Shown here: piece after piece, positions 44,438-56,890 of the stretch
Layout of the letters: each line of letters starts with the position of its first letter
Position numbering within the stretch: the first letter of the stretch is position 1
Assembly (NCBI GenBank): GCA_039707655.1
Contig: CM077676.1
Span: 189,220,936 to 189,284,935 of the forward strand
Direction: 5' to 3'
DNA length: 64,000 nt
DNA from: Elymus sibiricus
Taxonomy: Eukaryota > Streptophyta > Magnoliopsida > Poales > Poaceae
The notes under the pieces: model-generated
The model's input: the letters and a program-made list of their open reading frames with translations, nothing else
Databases searched by the model: none
Told to the model about the DNA's origin: nothing
Translations under genes and position numbers: made by a program

Positions 44438-44817
44438 ATTGACTATTTGTCACCCTGGGTGAGGAGTAATTATTCTTCACCCCCCTCTATTTTAACATGA
44501 ATGCACCGTAATTTTACGTTTCCTAAATTTTGTCTTATTTCAGACGTAAAAAGAGAACGTAAGAAAATATATTATCGCCGTAAAAAATATTTTATATTAC
44601 GTAAAATTACAAATGTAAAAACATAGTGTAAAATATACATAAAATGTAATTTTTCTGGTCTTATGACCTATATTTTTTTTTCCTTATGCCAAATTATACG
44701 CAATGAATCAATATGAATGTAACTAGTTGTATTTCAAATGTAATTTATTTATGAAATGATCGTAAAATTACCTCGGGTGAAGAATAACTTATTCTGCACC
44801 CTGGGTGATGAATAGAC
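44438..44817. mobile_element. MITE with about 42-bp terminal inverted repeats
   Basis: The left end (44441-44482, gactatttgtcaccctgggt and on) matches the inverted right end (44774-44817) at about 80%. A further copy of the inner motif lies at 44840-44876. The interior is AT-rich and noncoding. Superfamily not determined. Confidence 0.6.
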
Positions 44818-44882
44818 TTTCTACTCTATTCAAAACCCTGGGTGAAGAATAAATAATTCCTCATCCCGGTCGAACGACCCAG

Positions 44883-47614
44883 CCAGCCGGCAGACAAATT
44901 GATTCCATCGCACCCGCCCGCACCGCTCTCCACAGCCAAGGTAATTTATTCCCTACCAACAGTTTTTTTACGGTGGGGTTGAGCCGTTTAGGAGTTGACC
45001 CCACTCCCCGCAATTTCTGAAACTATTTTTTTTTGAGCGTAATTTCTGAAACTATTGGGAGCGGAAGCGGCGAGGGGTTCGGAGGTGAGCGGCGGTAGGT
45101 TTTAGCGGCGAGCCGACGGCAGATGCGGGTGGATTCGGGTGTGGGACGCTGGGGGTGGCCCCGTTGGCTGGCTGCAGCGTCGAGGCGAGCAGCGTTTCGA
45201 GAGGCTTCCCGGCGGGTGGCAGCCTCGCCGGCCGGCGGTCGTGCCACGACCCGCCTCCGCCCTCCGCTCCCTTCGTCGCGCTGGCTTTGGCCCACCCTGC
45301 CTTGCCATTCCCCGCCCCCGAGCTCCTGCCATATCCTGTCGTCGTCGCACAGGCGCCGGAATCCATCCCACTTCCTTTTTTGTTGCGCATAGCAGCAGGA
45401 GGTCTCCGTTTGGAGTGAGGGTCGCGGCCCCCTTCCTACGACCAGGGAAAGCAGACCCCGCGTAAGATGCGTGGTTGCAGCAACAACATCTGTTCCACGC
45501 CCCTACTTCTTCAACCAGCTGGACGAGGTTCCATGACCTTTGTGTCCTAGCTGCTACCCTGTGGACATGTTTCTCTCTTTTCCTCTTTCCTTCTCTCCCT
45601 CTGTATGTGGGTGTTCTTCTTAGTCATTACTGATGTTTAGATTAATTGACAATGTTATGCAGGACGAGTATTGTGCAGGAAGCCCCATTAGTAAAGTATA
45701 AAGACCAGGAGTCAGTTTACATCTTATCTAACCATCTTAGATATTTCTTATTAGTTAGGTTTATGATTTGGCTTTGGCCTGTGTATAAGTTTATTCCCAA
45801 TTAGGAATCAGCTACTGTACCACAGTAGCGCTTCTCTCATTCTGAATCTCAAACGTATTTCAGAAATCCCATATTAATCATTTAATTTATGACATAATTG
45901 GAGAATCATCAAACAAAAAATTGTTGATGTCATGGTTGCAAACCTAGATGTTTCCATTTTTCAAATGCCATGTAATGTTTCTCATAGGCTCGACATATAA
46001 ATGTTGGCCTGAATTTGCATTTGTGCTTGGCTGTCTATGTAAATTCAGTTTTTTCCTTTTTTTGTTGGTTTGATTATGCATTTCTCTCATAGCTTGGGAA
46101 TACTGTCGTTAGCTCAATTTAATAGTAGAATGATCTTCTTTTCTTTCCATGTGATGCAAAAAGACCAACCTTCTCTTCTGTATGTTGTGATTTAAAAAAT
46201 GTTACAGGCATACTGTTGTTAGTTGAATTTAATTGTGGACTGATCTGATTTCCATGCCATGAGCATGTAATGATTTCTCACATGGGAACTATCTGCTCCA
46301 TGCTCCAGTTTAGTCACATTTAGTAAGAAATTCAGTTATCTGAATTTAGATAGATTGCCCATATGCAAAGGTGAAGCATTGTATTTTTGATTTTGATCCC
46401 AACCCCATATTTATTTGTTTAGGGCATTGCTATCCTCCAAGCTAAATACTCATTTCGAGCCGAGATGATGGTGTCGCCATCTTCCCTCTCCATATACGAT
46501 CGCCAGTGACACCTGCATGAATGACGACAGACTGCTTGGTTCTCTCCTGTAAGTATTCCTCCATCATCCTCTTGTTTCTCTTCTCTTCTTCACCCGAACA
46601 ATCTAGGTTTCTGAGGTTTCTATATCTCATAGGCTCCCCTCCTCCTGATTCTTTTATTGTGTTATGTTAGATGATTGCAAAATTGACAAGAGTTTCTTGT
46701 GAAAAAAATATTGTTGTTTAGGCACCATGCCACTGCTAAGATTATTGCCGTGTAGTAACTTCAATTTTTCTCCCTCCTTTTTCTGCAAAATGTGTAAATG
46801 TAGTTAAGAGTTGGGAAAGCATTAGATCTTTTTTTGAAAAACCTTCAGATATCTTTGTTGTTTGGGTATCAAAGTTCAGTATTATTGCTGCTCCGAAATA
46901 GTGTTTTCATGGTGGAAAAAGTGGACTGCTACTGGAGAAATAGAAATTTTGTCAAATGAGTTGGAAGTGTTTAAATGCACCAACTGTCTACATTGCACCA
47001 AATAAAGTGATGCAAGATATTCAGGTTTCTGCTACCAATGAGAATTTACATCGGGTTCGGCATTAACTTAGTGCTTAATTGTTGTCGTGCTGATTGTTTC
47101 TCTTTCTGGGTTTCAGAAGCATATGTACTGTTGGACTGTTCATAAACTATTTGACTATAGGTTTCCATGGGATTACATCTCAATCTACCTTCATGTTGAT
47201 GCACTGTCAAAATCAATTCAGTTTTTTTTTGTCTTTTTTTTGCTCAAACACCACCCATCCCTTGGCTGTCTGTTCTTTCATATGTATAATCTGGATTCCG
47301 GAAGCATGACTAACATATTTGCTTTTAAATCAAGGTTCATTATTTTGCAGCTGAAGGTTTATATGATATGTACATAATCGTATAAGAAGTGTTCAACTAC
47401 TTTTACGCGCTAGTCGATTTTATGAAGAACCAAGGAAAAAGGCCATCGGCATCGCCTTGAGGTTGGGAGCAGCGGCAAAATCGATAAAATATTAACCAGA
47501 TAGGGGTCATATATATCCAGTCTTGCGTGATGAGATTTCTGTTCCATACAAGGTCAATTACGCTGCTGCGCCTTTGTTTCCAAAACTTATAAGCTTCAAT
47601 CTCCATAAATACTA
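44883..47614. other. Noncoding stretch with a GC-rich island
   Basis: 45055-45480 is strongly GC-rich and rich in CpG, with overlapping frames in all directions and none carrying a domain. It could be the promoter and first exon of an unannotated transcript. The remainder (45500-47600) is AT-rich with no credible frame. Confidence 0.4.
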
Positions 47615-47695
47615 CTCACTCCGTCCCATAATATAAAACATTTTTGCAAGCTAATATAGCTTGCAAAAACGTCTTATATTATGGGACGGAGGGAG
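47615..47695. mobile_element. Stowaway MITE (81 bp)
   Basis: CTCACTCCGTCCC at the left and GGGACGGAGGGAG at the right, nearly a perfect palindrome throughout, flanked by TA on both sides. Typical Tc1/mariner-derived Stowaway. Confidence 0.93.
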
Positions 47696-47697
47696 TA

Positions 47698-48587
47698 GCT
47701 ACTAGACAATAACATATGTTTACCCTCCCTGTTTTCAGTCAACAGAGTAATTAGTCATAGTAAAATTAGTTGTGCATGTAGCAACTTATCATGCTTTCAA
47801 GTGAAATTAATTTAGTCACTTACTAAATTTGAACCAGTATTGGAAATCGTGCCTACAAGCTCAAGTTGGGGCTTATTCTTTCCTTCTTGACATTAGGTCT
47901 AGCTAGTAGCCTCCAGCTCAGACCATATATAGGAGTTACTTGTTCAATTCTTCCTACATCAAATATACAGAGCATGGTCTAGGAAATATCCTTGCAAATC
48001 AGTTTAAGTGACATACTCTTCTTTTGTGTGGCAATCGCACGTATACATAGTCCACTGTATGATAGTAGAAGAATGACTTTGTTGTAGTGAGAGGAAACAA
48101 GAATTTTTAGATATATATTCACAAACATTACACAAATCAGCTCATGTATAAATACTAAACGAGTTGTATAATTAATCGCTTTGGTTCAGTGTCAATGGGC
48201 TAACAGCACAGCGTATTTCTTCCTCGGCAAGCTGCAAAAAATCACACGACATCAGTATGGCATGCTGTCGATTGCTGTCTCCTGTCTCATTTGCTTCTAC
48301 GTACCACAAGTAACACATCTCTAAAGTATATTGCTCTTACTTTTTTCTTTATTAGATCGCACGAGTAATAATGCTTGCTAACGCCAAATGAGTGGTTCCA
48401 CCCCCAGTACACATGTTTGCATGTATATGCATCTTCAGCAAAACAAAAGGGCACATACGTATGCATCAAAAGATATACTGCATGTGCGATTGTGGTATTA
48501 GTTGGATTAAAAAATAAATCAATACTTCACAGCTGAACTGCAGCTTTTTTTTCTAGGATTAGGATCATGTATACAGTTTTTCTCATA
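47698..48587. other. Intergenic stretch, nothing recognised
   Basis: AT-rich, with no coding frame of note between the two Stowaway elements. Confidence 0.5.
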
Positions 48588-48844
48588 CTCCCTCCGTTCC
48601 ATAATATAGTGCATATAGATTTTTTTAAAAGTCAAACCTCACAAACTTTGACCAAGTTTATGGAGAAAAACATTTATATCTAGAATGTCAAACATATATT
48701 ATTAGATTCACCATAAGATGTAGTTTAATATTTTATATTTTTGGTATCATAGATATAAATAGTTTTCTCTATAAACTTGGTCAAAGTTTACAAAGTTTGA
48801 CTTCTTAAAAAATCTATACGCACTACATTATGAAACGGAGGGAG
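48588..48844. mobile_element. Stowaway MITE (257 bp)
   Basis: Begins CTCCCTCCGTTCC and ends GAAACGGAGGGAG, with TA duplications at 48586-48587 and 48845-48846. Long subterminal inverted repeats (aactttgaccaagttta and its partner) fold together. Confidence 0.93.
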
Positions 48845-48846
48845 TA

Positions 48847-50408
48847 TGATATAAAGTAAAGTCTACAGTACAAATCACGTGGATAAATAATAAGTTATAT
48901 ATTTTAAATATGGAGAAGTGAAAAAATATAATGGAAATCAATACTTTGGTTTTCATACGAACTTCATATGTAAAATATATATCAAGATCGTTTGCGATGA
49001 TGTCATCATCGACACCAGCAAGTTAATTATTTATTGGTTGTTTTCATATTCTATATCATTTAAATTTGGACCACGAATTAGGTGGCCCCTATATCCATTA
49101 CCACCATCATGCTGTTCCAGATGTGATTGTAATTTTCAATGTGGCATTAATAAATTCACCCACATAAAAATTACCTTCATAATCAAATTGAGGGTTTTTG
49201 CTACTTCATTTTTCCAAATTTTCCAACAGAAAGAACATAACACGCCAAACATAGGGGGGCGGGACTAAGAACTCTTTGGTGGGTTAAGGTTTTGACGCAA
49301 AAGTTGAAAAATCCGAATATATATGGGTGAGTCAGGGTCGCAAATACCATTTGAAACTAACACGAGAGTACTAAAAAAGTTGTTTGTCAATGGTGTAGTT
49401 CATCAAACCACGGTAGAATGATTTGGAATAAAATAAAAATGGGTTTAATATTTCTTGATCAAAAGACGGACTTGCTGCACAAAGGACAAATGCACACCTT
49501 TTTGTAGTTCTATATGATATGTAAGCTTTAAAAAAAAAATCTTAGATAGACTACTTGGAGATGTGGCTCGAACCACCATTATTTTGTAAAAATGAATACT
49601 GGGAATGAAAAAAAAACCATTAGTAATTCAAAATAATAGGGAACATAGAAGTACAACAAGTATATATTTTTTGCAACATCACCACAGCGATTTGTGACAT
49701 GATCAACAAACATGATTTGGTCTACACCTAGGTGCTGTATTTTAAAACCTAATAGGCAAAACTACTCTGAAGGATAACGTTTGCACGATATTGGCAGTTG
49801 GGACTGACTTTGAGTGTTTCAAGAGTGATTCCCGCAAAAAAAAGAAAAAAAAAAGAGTGTTTCAAGAGTGGATGAAAAATAAATTTCATAATGGACATAT
49901 TTAATGTAAGTCGGACAAGCTATAACTAATACCATAGAGATAATACAATCAACAGGAGGTTTAAGTACAGAGCTATTATATTTATTTCTTAGTGAAAATA
50001 TTACAAAACATCATTGCTGGAAGAGAAGCAGAAGAGAGAAGATAAGAAATTAGTATGATACTACAGTTTTGGACGACGGTCCATTGAACACAATGCCTTC
50101 ACTTTTCTACTGTCACACGCTTATTATATAGATTCCCACGTACATGCAATACTATTTCTTGAGATTTACATATCAACAACAACACTTTGTGACTATTTAG
50201 TTGGTAAATAAATGCTAATGAACGGTGAAACGAATCAAATCATGATTTTCAAAGAGAGGGCTATATAATTGGCTCAGAATAAATCAAGAATAAGTTCCTC
50301 ATGTTGTATTTTCGTATGATAGTTTTTTGTAGTAAATGCATGTCTAATATCCAAGCAACATTTCAGTGGAAATATAACGAATACACTGAGCAGGGCGTCA
50401 TAAATCTA
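48847..50408. other. Probable body of a plus-strand Helitron
   Basis: AT-rich, no coding frame of note. It precedes the Helitron 3' terminus at 50410-50438; the 5' TC end was not located. Confidence 0.4.
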
Positions 50409-50409
50409 G

Positions 50410-50438
50410 CCGCGCATTTGCGCGGGTCGCACTGCTAG
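50410..50438 (+). mobile_element. Helitron 3' terminus (plus orientation)
   Basis: Perfect palindrome ccgcgcatttgcgcgg (50410-50425), nine bases, then CTAG (50435-50438) and a flanking T. It lies about 270 bp beyond the stop codon of the WIP gene and abuts its probable 3' UTR. Confidence 0.8.
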
Positions 50439-50706
50439 TTTCCAATAAAACTCAGTAGGCATAGAAGGCAATCTTTCCCGGTAGAAGGTTCTCAGTGTTC
50501 AGCGTTCAGCCCGACGCTGATAATAGCAGCTTGTATTCCCCTTACCCAGAAAATCTTGGACCATCAGATACAAGAACAGAAAGCAAAGAGCTTAGTTACA
50601 GACGAAATTTTAAACTTCTGCTGGCAAGTTTACACAAGGATTCCTTGTCTGGTATATTCTTCTAAGCTTAACTAGTGACCAGGTACAACTTCTGGTACTT
50701 CTAAGC

Positions 50707-53123
50707 TCACGTAGGCACAAACTCGGTCGAGGATGGCGAGAGACGCACAACATAGATGCCTATGGCAATAAGCAGCAGTATAAACTGGATGAAACATAAC
50801 AGCGACACGGTGCTTGTTCTAGACTGCAGCTGCAAGATTTCTGCACTTGCAGAGAGCTCTTTGCATTGCGCCTCCAGTTTCTCTACCATCTCTCCTAGTA
50901 TTGCTGCTCGGTTCTCGGCACTACGCAGTTTGAGTTCGAGCTGCTTGTAGTCGCCGAGCAGGCATTTTTGTTCCTCATAGAGAGCTTTCCGATCCTCGGC
51001 CACGGGTGTCCAGGTTTGAGAGGCTCTTGTCAGGATGATGCACTGAATCTCCGCTTCCATCTTCTCCTGGAGCAGTTGATCAAGATCCGGCTGCAGCAGC
51101 AGGTTGTTGGCACTCTGTATTGCACTTCTCCACGCCCTCGTCCGGAAGAGAGCTTCTAGTTCCAAGTATTTTTGAATCCTTCTCCTTGATCAGTATTGAT
51201 GACTGTTCCATCCTTGACTCGAGATCCTTTCTCTTTTCATTTGCTTCTTCAACAGATTCCTCAATGTGGAGCGAGTTGCTCCATTCATCATCACGTGCAT
51301 CAAGATCATCAGTTGATTCTTTCCCGATCACCACAAAGTTCCGTATCTCTGCAATATGCATAGAAGCAATGATTACTTGAAACCAAGGCATAAAATAGTA
51401 AATCATATCATGATCGTACTGATTGTGTCAGTACAAACCATGCAATGACACGGAAGTGGAAATGGATTGACACGGCGTTTCAAGACAAGCCTCAGAGCAG
51501 TTGTTCGAAACATGGTTAGCAGAAAACCAATTTGTATTTGCAACAAGGAATCTTCACTGATCATTTATCGGATAATGCCAACTGAATGTCACATTAGATC
51601 ACAAGTTTCAACAGGGTGAAAATTCCAATGATTTGGTCATGTCAAACATAATCAACTACTGCATCCATATGATTGAAACACTAACCATTTAATCAATGAG
51701 GGTTCAAGCTAATTCAACTTCTGATGTACAAAAATACATGTTCCTAGGTTGCATCATTGAATGAACCAGATTTATGACCAAATAGATAATCTTATACTGA
51801 GTAGAATTAGAAGTAACAGGACTTCCCAACCAGAATCATTTCAAAAGTAGCATCACTAATTGATCATCATATTACAGCTATAGTTCATTCCTTCCCAAAA
51901 AACAAATAACAATATCAAGATAACGGAACCATGACTTCTATTGCTCGAGCATCAGGAAATATATGGCAGTTTGATCTTAAACTTCTCACAAAATGCAGTA
52001 AGAACAAATGCAACAACAAAAGCATTGGTTCATACAGATAGTTGGCATGCCACATTTGGAGGCTGAATAAAGATAAGTTAGGTGAGAATTCAGTCATACC
52101 ATTCTCAAGAGCTTCCTGCGTTCTCTGAAGTGACAAAATAGATTCCGCAAATGGGTTAGCACATGAGGTCATCTCTAATCCCATCTCACCCTTCCCAACA
52201 CCCCCCTCATTAAATGTGTCCTCAACATCAGCATCACCAGAATCACCATTTCCCCCACCCAATCTCCCCACCACACTACTCCCACTCTGCGTGCAGTAAC
52301 CTCCAGCTGTTGATCGCATCTCATCGCTTGGCTGCCCTTCATCGCTGTGGTCATCACCATCAGAAAGTACCTTGTGGATGCCATTGCCGATGCTGCCGAC
52401 ACCCTGTTTCCGGCCGTGGACAGCATTAGAGCTGGGGCGGTCGGACTCGACGCTCGAACGAGAGTTCTCGGCCTGGGAGAAGGCGGTGTGAGCGCTCGGC
52501 CTGTCGGCTCGCGCGCGCGCGGTCCGGTGATTCTTCCCGTGGATGGCGGCGGCGGTGTGAGCACGCAGCCTGTCTCGCTCTCGCGGGGCGCTCCCGGCGG
52601 TGGAGGACTTGCTGCTCCGGTCCTCGCTGTTGTCAGAGTCAGCGCCGCCTGCGCCGACCGAGAAGCCAACGGAGGAGACGAGCATGCCGAGATCCGGGTC
52701 CAGCTTCGCTGGCGCTGGCGCCGGCGCCGGCTCCAGTGGGACGAATCGGGACTCGACGGAAGCGGTGGAGCTCTCCACCTCCTCAACGGTCACCTCGTGC
52801 TTCCCCTTGGGGGGCGCGGCGGCGCCGAGAGGCAGCCGGCGCTTGTGGAGCTGTGCCGCGTCGTCATCTGCACCAGCTCTGCCACCAGCGGCGGTGGCGG
52901 GGGCAGCGGGGCCTTCCGCGCGGTGCTCCCGCTGGATACGGCGCCACCGACGGAGCCCGCGGCCTTTGGTCCTGGCCCCCGGAGGCGCCTCCGCGGCCGG
53001 AGACTCGGCGGAGGACTCGACGGCGCCGTTCACCATGCGGTCCATGTCGGTCGCGGTGACCGCCATCTCAGAGGAATGGACACGTCGCAGGGCTAGGCGG
53101 AAGGCACGAGGATCGGGGTACAT
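50707..53123 (-). pseudogene. WIP: WPP-domain-interacting (WIP) KASH nuclear-envelope protein, frameshifted
   Basis: Two exons: 53123-52100 and 51348-50707. The intron (51349-52099) starts GTATGA and ends TTGCAG, restoring a Glu codon. Exon 1 has an Arg-rich GLRRWRRIQREHR segment and Ser/Gly-rich disordered sequence. Exon 2 is coiled coil (EESVEEANEKRKDLESRM; LEKMEAEIQ-like heptads). It ends in one hydrophobic span (VSLLCFIQFILLLIAIGIYV) and the tail SSTEFVPT. Plant WIPs are outer-nuclear-membrane KASH proteins that bind SUN proteins through a terminal x-V-P-T and anchor RanGAP through WPP domains. Between 51171 and 51158 the frame shifts by one base (TTGGAACT where TTGAACT would continue KDSKILELEALF). 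As written, the protein would stop early and lose the KASH tail. This may be a real null allele, a homopolymer error or assembly error. The ATG at 53123 is the first; one 19 codons later is also possible. Confidence 0.82.
51349..52099 (-). other. Intron of the WIP gene (751 bp)
   Basis: Donor G|GTATGA at 52099 and acceptor TTGCAG at 51349. Joining gives codon G+AG and a continuous sequence ALEN-E-IRNFVV. Confidence 0.75.
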
Positions 53124-53435
53124 GGCTGCGCTGGAGCGGCGGTTCCTTCCACGGAATTTAACGGGGAAAATTGGGTTATTAAGAGAAAGTCAGGAGAAAA
53201 ATGAGGATTTCCCACCTTATTAGAAAGCAGATTCTCTGAAGTTGTGTAAAAAAAAAAGGCAAACTCCCTAAATATACATTTTTTGCGGGTCTAGCTAAAT
53301 ATACATATTTTAAATCTACTAGTCTGCAAGGCCCTTTTTTTTGGAATAGCTTGAATTGCTTAGCACGTCTGTCATATGGTAGTTTACGACGTCCTTTAAT
53401 CTCTCATATACATCATTTAAAAAAAATCGCTCCTA
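53124..53435. other. Upstream flank of the WIP gene
   Basis: The presumed promoter and 5' UTR of the WIP gene on the minus strand. AT-rich, with no clear TATA box at the expected distance. Confidence 0.4.
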
Positions 53436-53712
53436 TACATAAAGAAACGGAAATGATAAATCCCAAACGTTCAGGATTTGTCCATGACAAATTGAATTTT
53501 TTTATGGCAATTTTAGTTGACGCGGGGATGCCAAATTTAGTTGACAAGCACGGCAATTTTCTGGCAAAAAATAAACTGATAGCGGTATTGCTATGCTTAT
53601 CAACTAAACTTGTCATCCCTCGCGTATATAAATTGCCACAAAAAATGTTCAATTCACCATAGGCAAATCCCGAACGTCCGGGACTTATCGGTGTCCTAAA
53701 GAAATACATAAG
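53436..53712. mobile_element. Fold-back MITE upstream of the WIP gene
   Basis: Arms of about 110-125 bp (53436-53560 and the inverse of 53585-53712) pair with roughly 80% identity around a short centre. Both strands therefore give similar peptide frames (PKRSGF / PGRSGF, LVDKH). No target duplication could be fixed. Confidence 0.65.
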
Positions 53713-54221
53713 ATTCCATGTTCATTTTTCCAAATTAAGGAGCTTCTCGCTCCCGGTTTCATTTTGCTCAAAGAAACCGATAAACAAGAGCTTACATGTT
53801 CATTTATGTCTCAGTCCCTTTCTATCCTTGCTTTACTCATGGTTTGCCAAAAAAAAAAATCACTGATTTTTCTAAAAAAAATATTTGGCTCGGCTGCCCC
53901 GTTTTATTGGCTCACCAAATAAAATCATATTTTGTTTATTAAGTCAGTAAATATTGATTGAATTGATAGTAAATTTTTTGCTAAAATACATCCAGCTGAG
54001 AATTACATATTAGCACATCTGACTTCCTAACCCTTCTAAAAAAATCCCTAACCGCATATGATCTAAAGCTTCAAGATTCGTGTTTTAGCGTGCGGTCTCA
54101 TTTTGGCGTTGAGTGTCCACGTCCGCCGTGGTGGGCTTTTGGCTGTCTCTTTTCTTTTGGGCTGCAATTTTCTCTTTTTTTAATCAGAAAGGAGATCAGT
54201 TGGGAACAAACTTAAGATTTA
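53713..54221. other. Intergenic stretch, nothing recognised
   Basis: AT-rich with poly-A and poly-T runs, without coding signal. Confidence 0.5.
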
Positions 54222-54868
54222 CTAGCATAATACCCGTGCATTGCCATAGGCAAAAAGAGTGAGTGGAATGCCTCCATGTGTCTTGTGGCAAGCGCCAAAG
54301 TTCTTCTCCCGCCTTTTCCTCTCTCTATTGACCACTATGTGATTCAAGGATCCATCAGCTCCATCCCGCGGATGCACGACAATAAGGAGTGAGCGGGTGC
54401 GTCGACATTGATAGTGTGCACCTCCAGGCGAGGGGAATGCAGATGGCCAGGTTGACAACAACGACACCATGGTCGAGTTTCTGAAGTTTTACAAATTTGA
54501 AAAGAAAATAACAAAATACTGCAGTTGCATTCAATTTCGTAAGTTTGAGTTTACCTTTGAGCTTCTAAATAAGAGATCAAAAATTAGCAAAATATATAAT
54601 GCAAGAAAAGGGAAGGCCTTTATTCAAGAGGACCTTATGCAGTTGAGTCCTAACCTTATGCACCTAAAATAAATATGGCGTCATCCACGAGAAATGAGGA
54701 AGTTTAATTTTTTGTAGGAAAAATAACAAACAGGTGGCGTTCACCAAATTATAATTCCAAACTGAACATTTTTATAGAATTGATCATGCTCTCTCTGCAT
54801 CAAATTACAACGTCAGAAATATTCATAAGTATTTAATATGTCGCATTTGTGTTCATTATCATGCCAAG

Positions 54869-54913
<45 letters not shown>

Positions 54914-56890
54914 GAGGAATTTGAGTAGAACAGACCTTGTGGTAGTTGAGATTGGAGTAGTCGAGGAGGCCAAGCCTCAGCATGTTTAACGAAGCAGGGG
55001 TGACAACCACTATTGGTTTCAACCGCGACATAACCACCAGGAAGGATAGAGCAGTATTGGATGGCAGTCGGCATGACGGTGCAGGTGAAATTGACCAAGG
55101 AGGAAGGGTTGGGAATAAGGGTGGATGGGGCACTCGTGGATCGGACCGGCCAAAAAAGCCAGACACGATAAAAATATTGGCGTGTCCTGTCTGTGAAAAT
55201 AGGCCTCAAAGTTGCCAGGTTCGGTCATGCTTTGGCCCAGTCCAACTTAATCAGACCAAACGGTCAGCCCAATCTCGTAGGTTTTTCAACCCCAGGCCAA
55301 GCCCAAGTTTACCTCACGCTCCTCGCTTCCTGGCGTTGCCAACATGCAGGGAGGCGACGCCACTTCTTCCGCACTGGTGCCGGCGATGACCCACTCAGAC
55401 TAGTAAGATCCGCGCCGTCACGTGACCGACAGTCACACCCCGCTGTGCCTCCTCCCGTGAGGTCGCATCCCTCCCTGATCCCGTCATCATTCGTACTGGT
55501 GCGCCGGCCGGGCACTTCTTGCAAGAATCACATGTAACTCACACAATTGATGTGGTTCGATCCGATACGACCGTTTTCTTTTCCTTTTATTCAGTCGAAC
55601 AGAAACCAGTAAGAATGAGATAAACGGGGTTCGATCTGATACGACCGTGCCATCCGACGAAACCGAGCCGACATCCACGTCCACGACATCTACGACCCAA
55701 ACTCAAATCCATGTCAGAGTTGATCTACTAATCACGGTAAGGCACACAGAAACTTGGGGCTCATGCACGATCTACATTATATGCATGTAACATAAAAACA
55801 ACTAAGTAAATAAGGAATAAACGTGTGCAGGTTTATGGCTCACACGTGGGCGCCGCCGAGTCTCCTCCCGCGTGGACGCGCCTCGCCCCGTGCCGTCCAA
55901 TGATCGTCTACGCCGTCCAAGTGGTGAGCTCAGTGGGAGAGGATCCATGTGGCACATAGGACGACGTAGATGGTGGGCGTAGGCCGAACTTGAACAGGAA
56001 CCAAGGCATCACACGTTCGCGCCGCTGCTGCCCCCAGATCACCTCTATGCTCACGACCTCCCTACTCCATTTGTGAAGCATGCCTCTCCACACAAAATCA
56101 GTACTGCGCGTATGACCATGGCAAAAAATTGAGAGAAATTAAAAGAGAAAAGGACAGGCTAGAGCGGATGAAATTGGAGGTCACTCCCTCGGGTCGTAGC
56201 TTCCCTTCCTGCCCAGCACGCGCGCATCTTCCCACCACCGGTCACCAGTCCGCGGCGCCCTTCTTGTCGTGGCCTACCCGTCAGTGCTGCCCGAGTCAGG
56301 GAACTCAAGCGTGTTGTCGTGATCACAGCACTAGCGTGGATAGATCACACGACCACCTCATTTGGCTACAGATCCATGGTGGCTTGGCACGTCGCCCAGT
56401 CATAGACCGGTTGGCAGGTGCCGCCAATCATCCCGTTGTTGCTCGCCGACACATCAGTGCACACGGCCCCTCAACGAAGCAGCGGTGACGTTGTCCGGCA
56501 CCTGTGGATGCGTCCTTTCTGAGGGCGGTTAGGGGTTTGCCGAACCGGAGCATGTGGTGGCGAGATGGAAGAGCAGTCCCGTCAGGCACTTTTAATGTGT
56601 CGCGCAAGGGTAGGAAACTTCCGATTATGTGGAAGTTAACTATGTATGAAAAGAGCCTGAAAAGGAGGGATCAGTACCCATATTTGTAGTAGGCCTCATG
56701 TTGATCAGTAGGCTTTGGTATATGAAAAATAGAAACCATCAACGGGTGAAAGTTAATTCTGTATGGAAAAACGGATGGGAGGTGGGTTTTATATTTGCAT
56801 AAAAATCGGATCGGTGGGAATGGAGGATGCGTTTGAACGATGGGATGGGTACCAAACGACATACGAATATTAAGCTTTAATAATAGTAGA
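54222..56890 (-). mobile_element. Candidate minus-strand Helitron
   Basis: CTAG at 54222-54225 with a flanking T and a degraded hairpin (ggcaatgcacggg) marks a 3' end. A TCTACTATTATTAAAGC motif on the minus strand at 56873-56890 resembles a 5' end, though the base before it is T rather than A. Frames inside are short. A donor-like site near 54944 (CACAAG|GTCTGT) and GC-rich segments at 55300-55500 and 55830-56060 may be captured fragments. Confidence 0.4.
54872..54910. repeat. (GA)n microsatellite
   Basis: About 39 bp of uninterrupted GA, inside the candidate Helitron. Confidence 0.95.

Noticed and set aside
45052..45465. Several ORFs in the GC-rich island
   Set aside because: Frames open in all directions, composition-driven, no splice or domain support.
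52347..53223. Long plus-strand frames opposite the WIP exon 1
   Set aside because: GC-rich exon gives open frames on both strands; only the minus strand has splice-consistent continuation and a recognisable protein.
54813..55209. Overlapping minus ORFs ending in SLSLSLSL
   Set aside because: They run through the GA microsatellite; upstream residues might be a captured exon ending near 54944 but no domain could be named.
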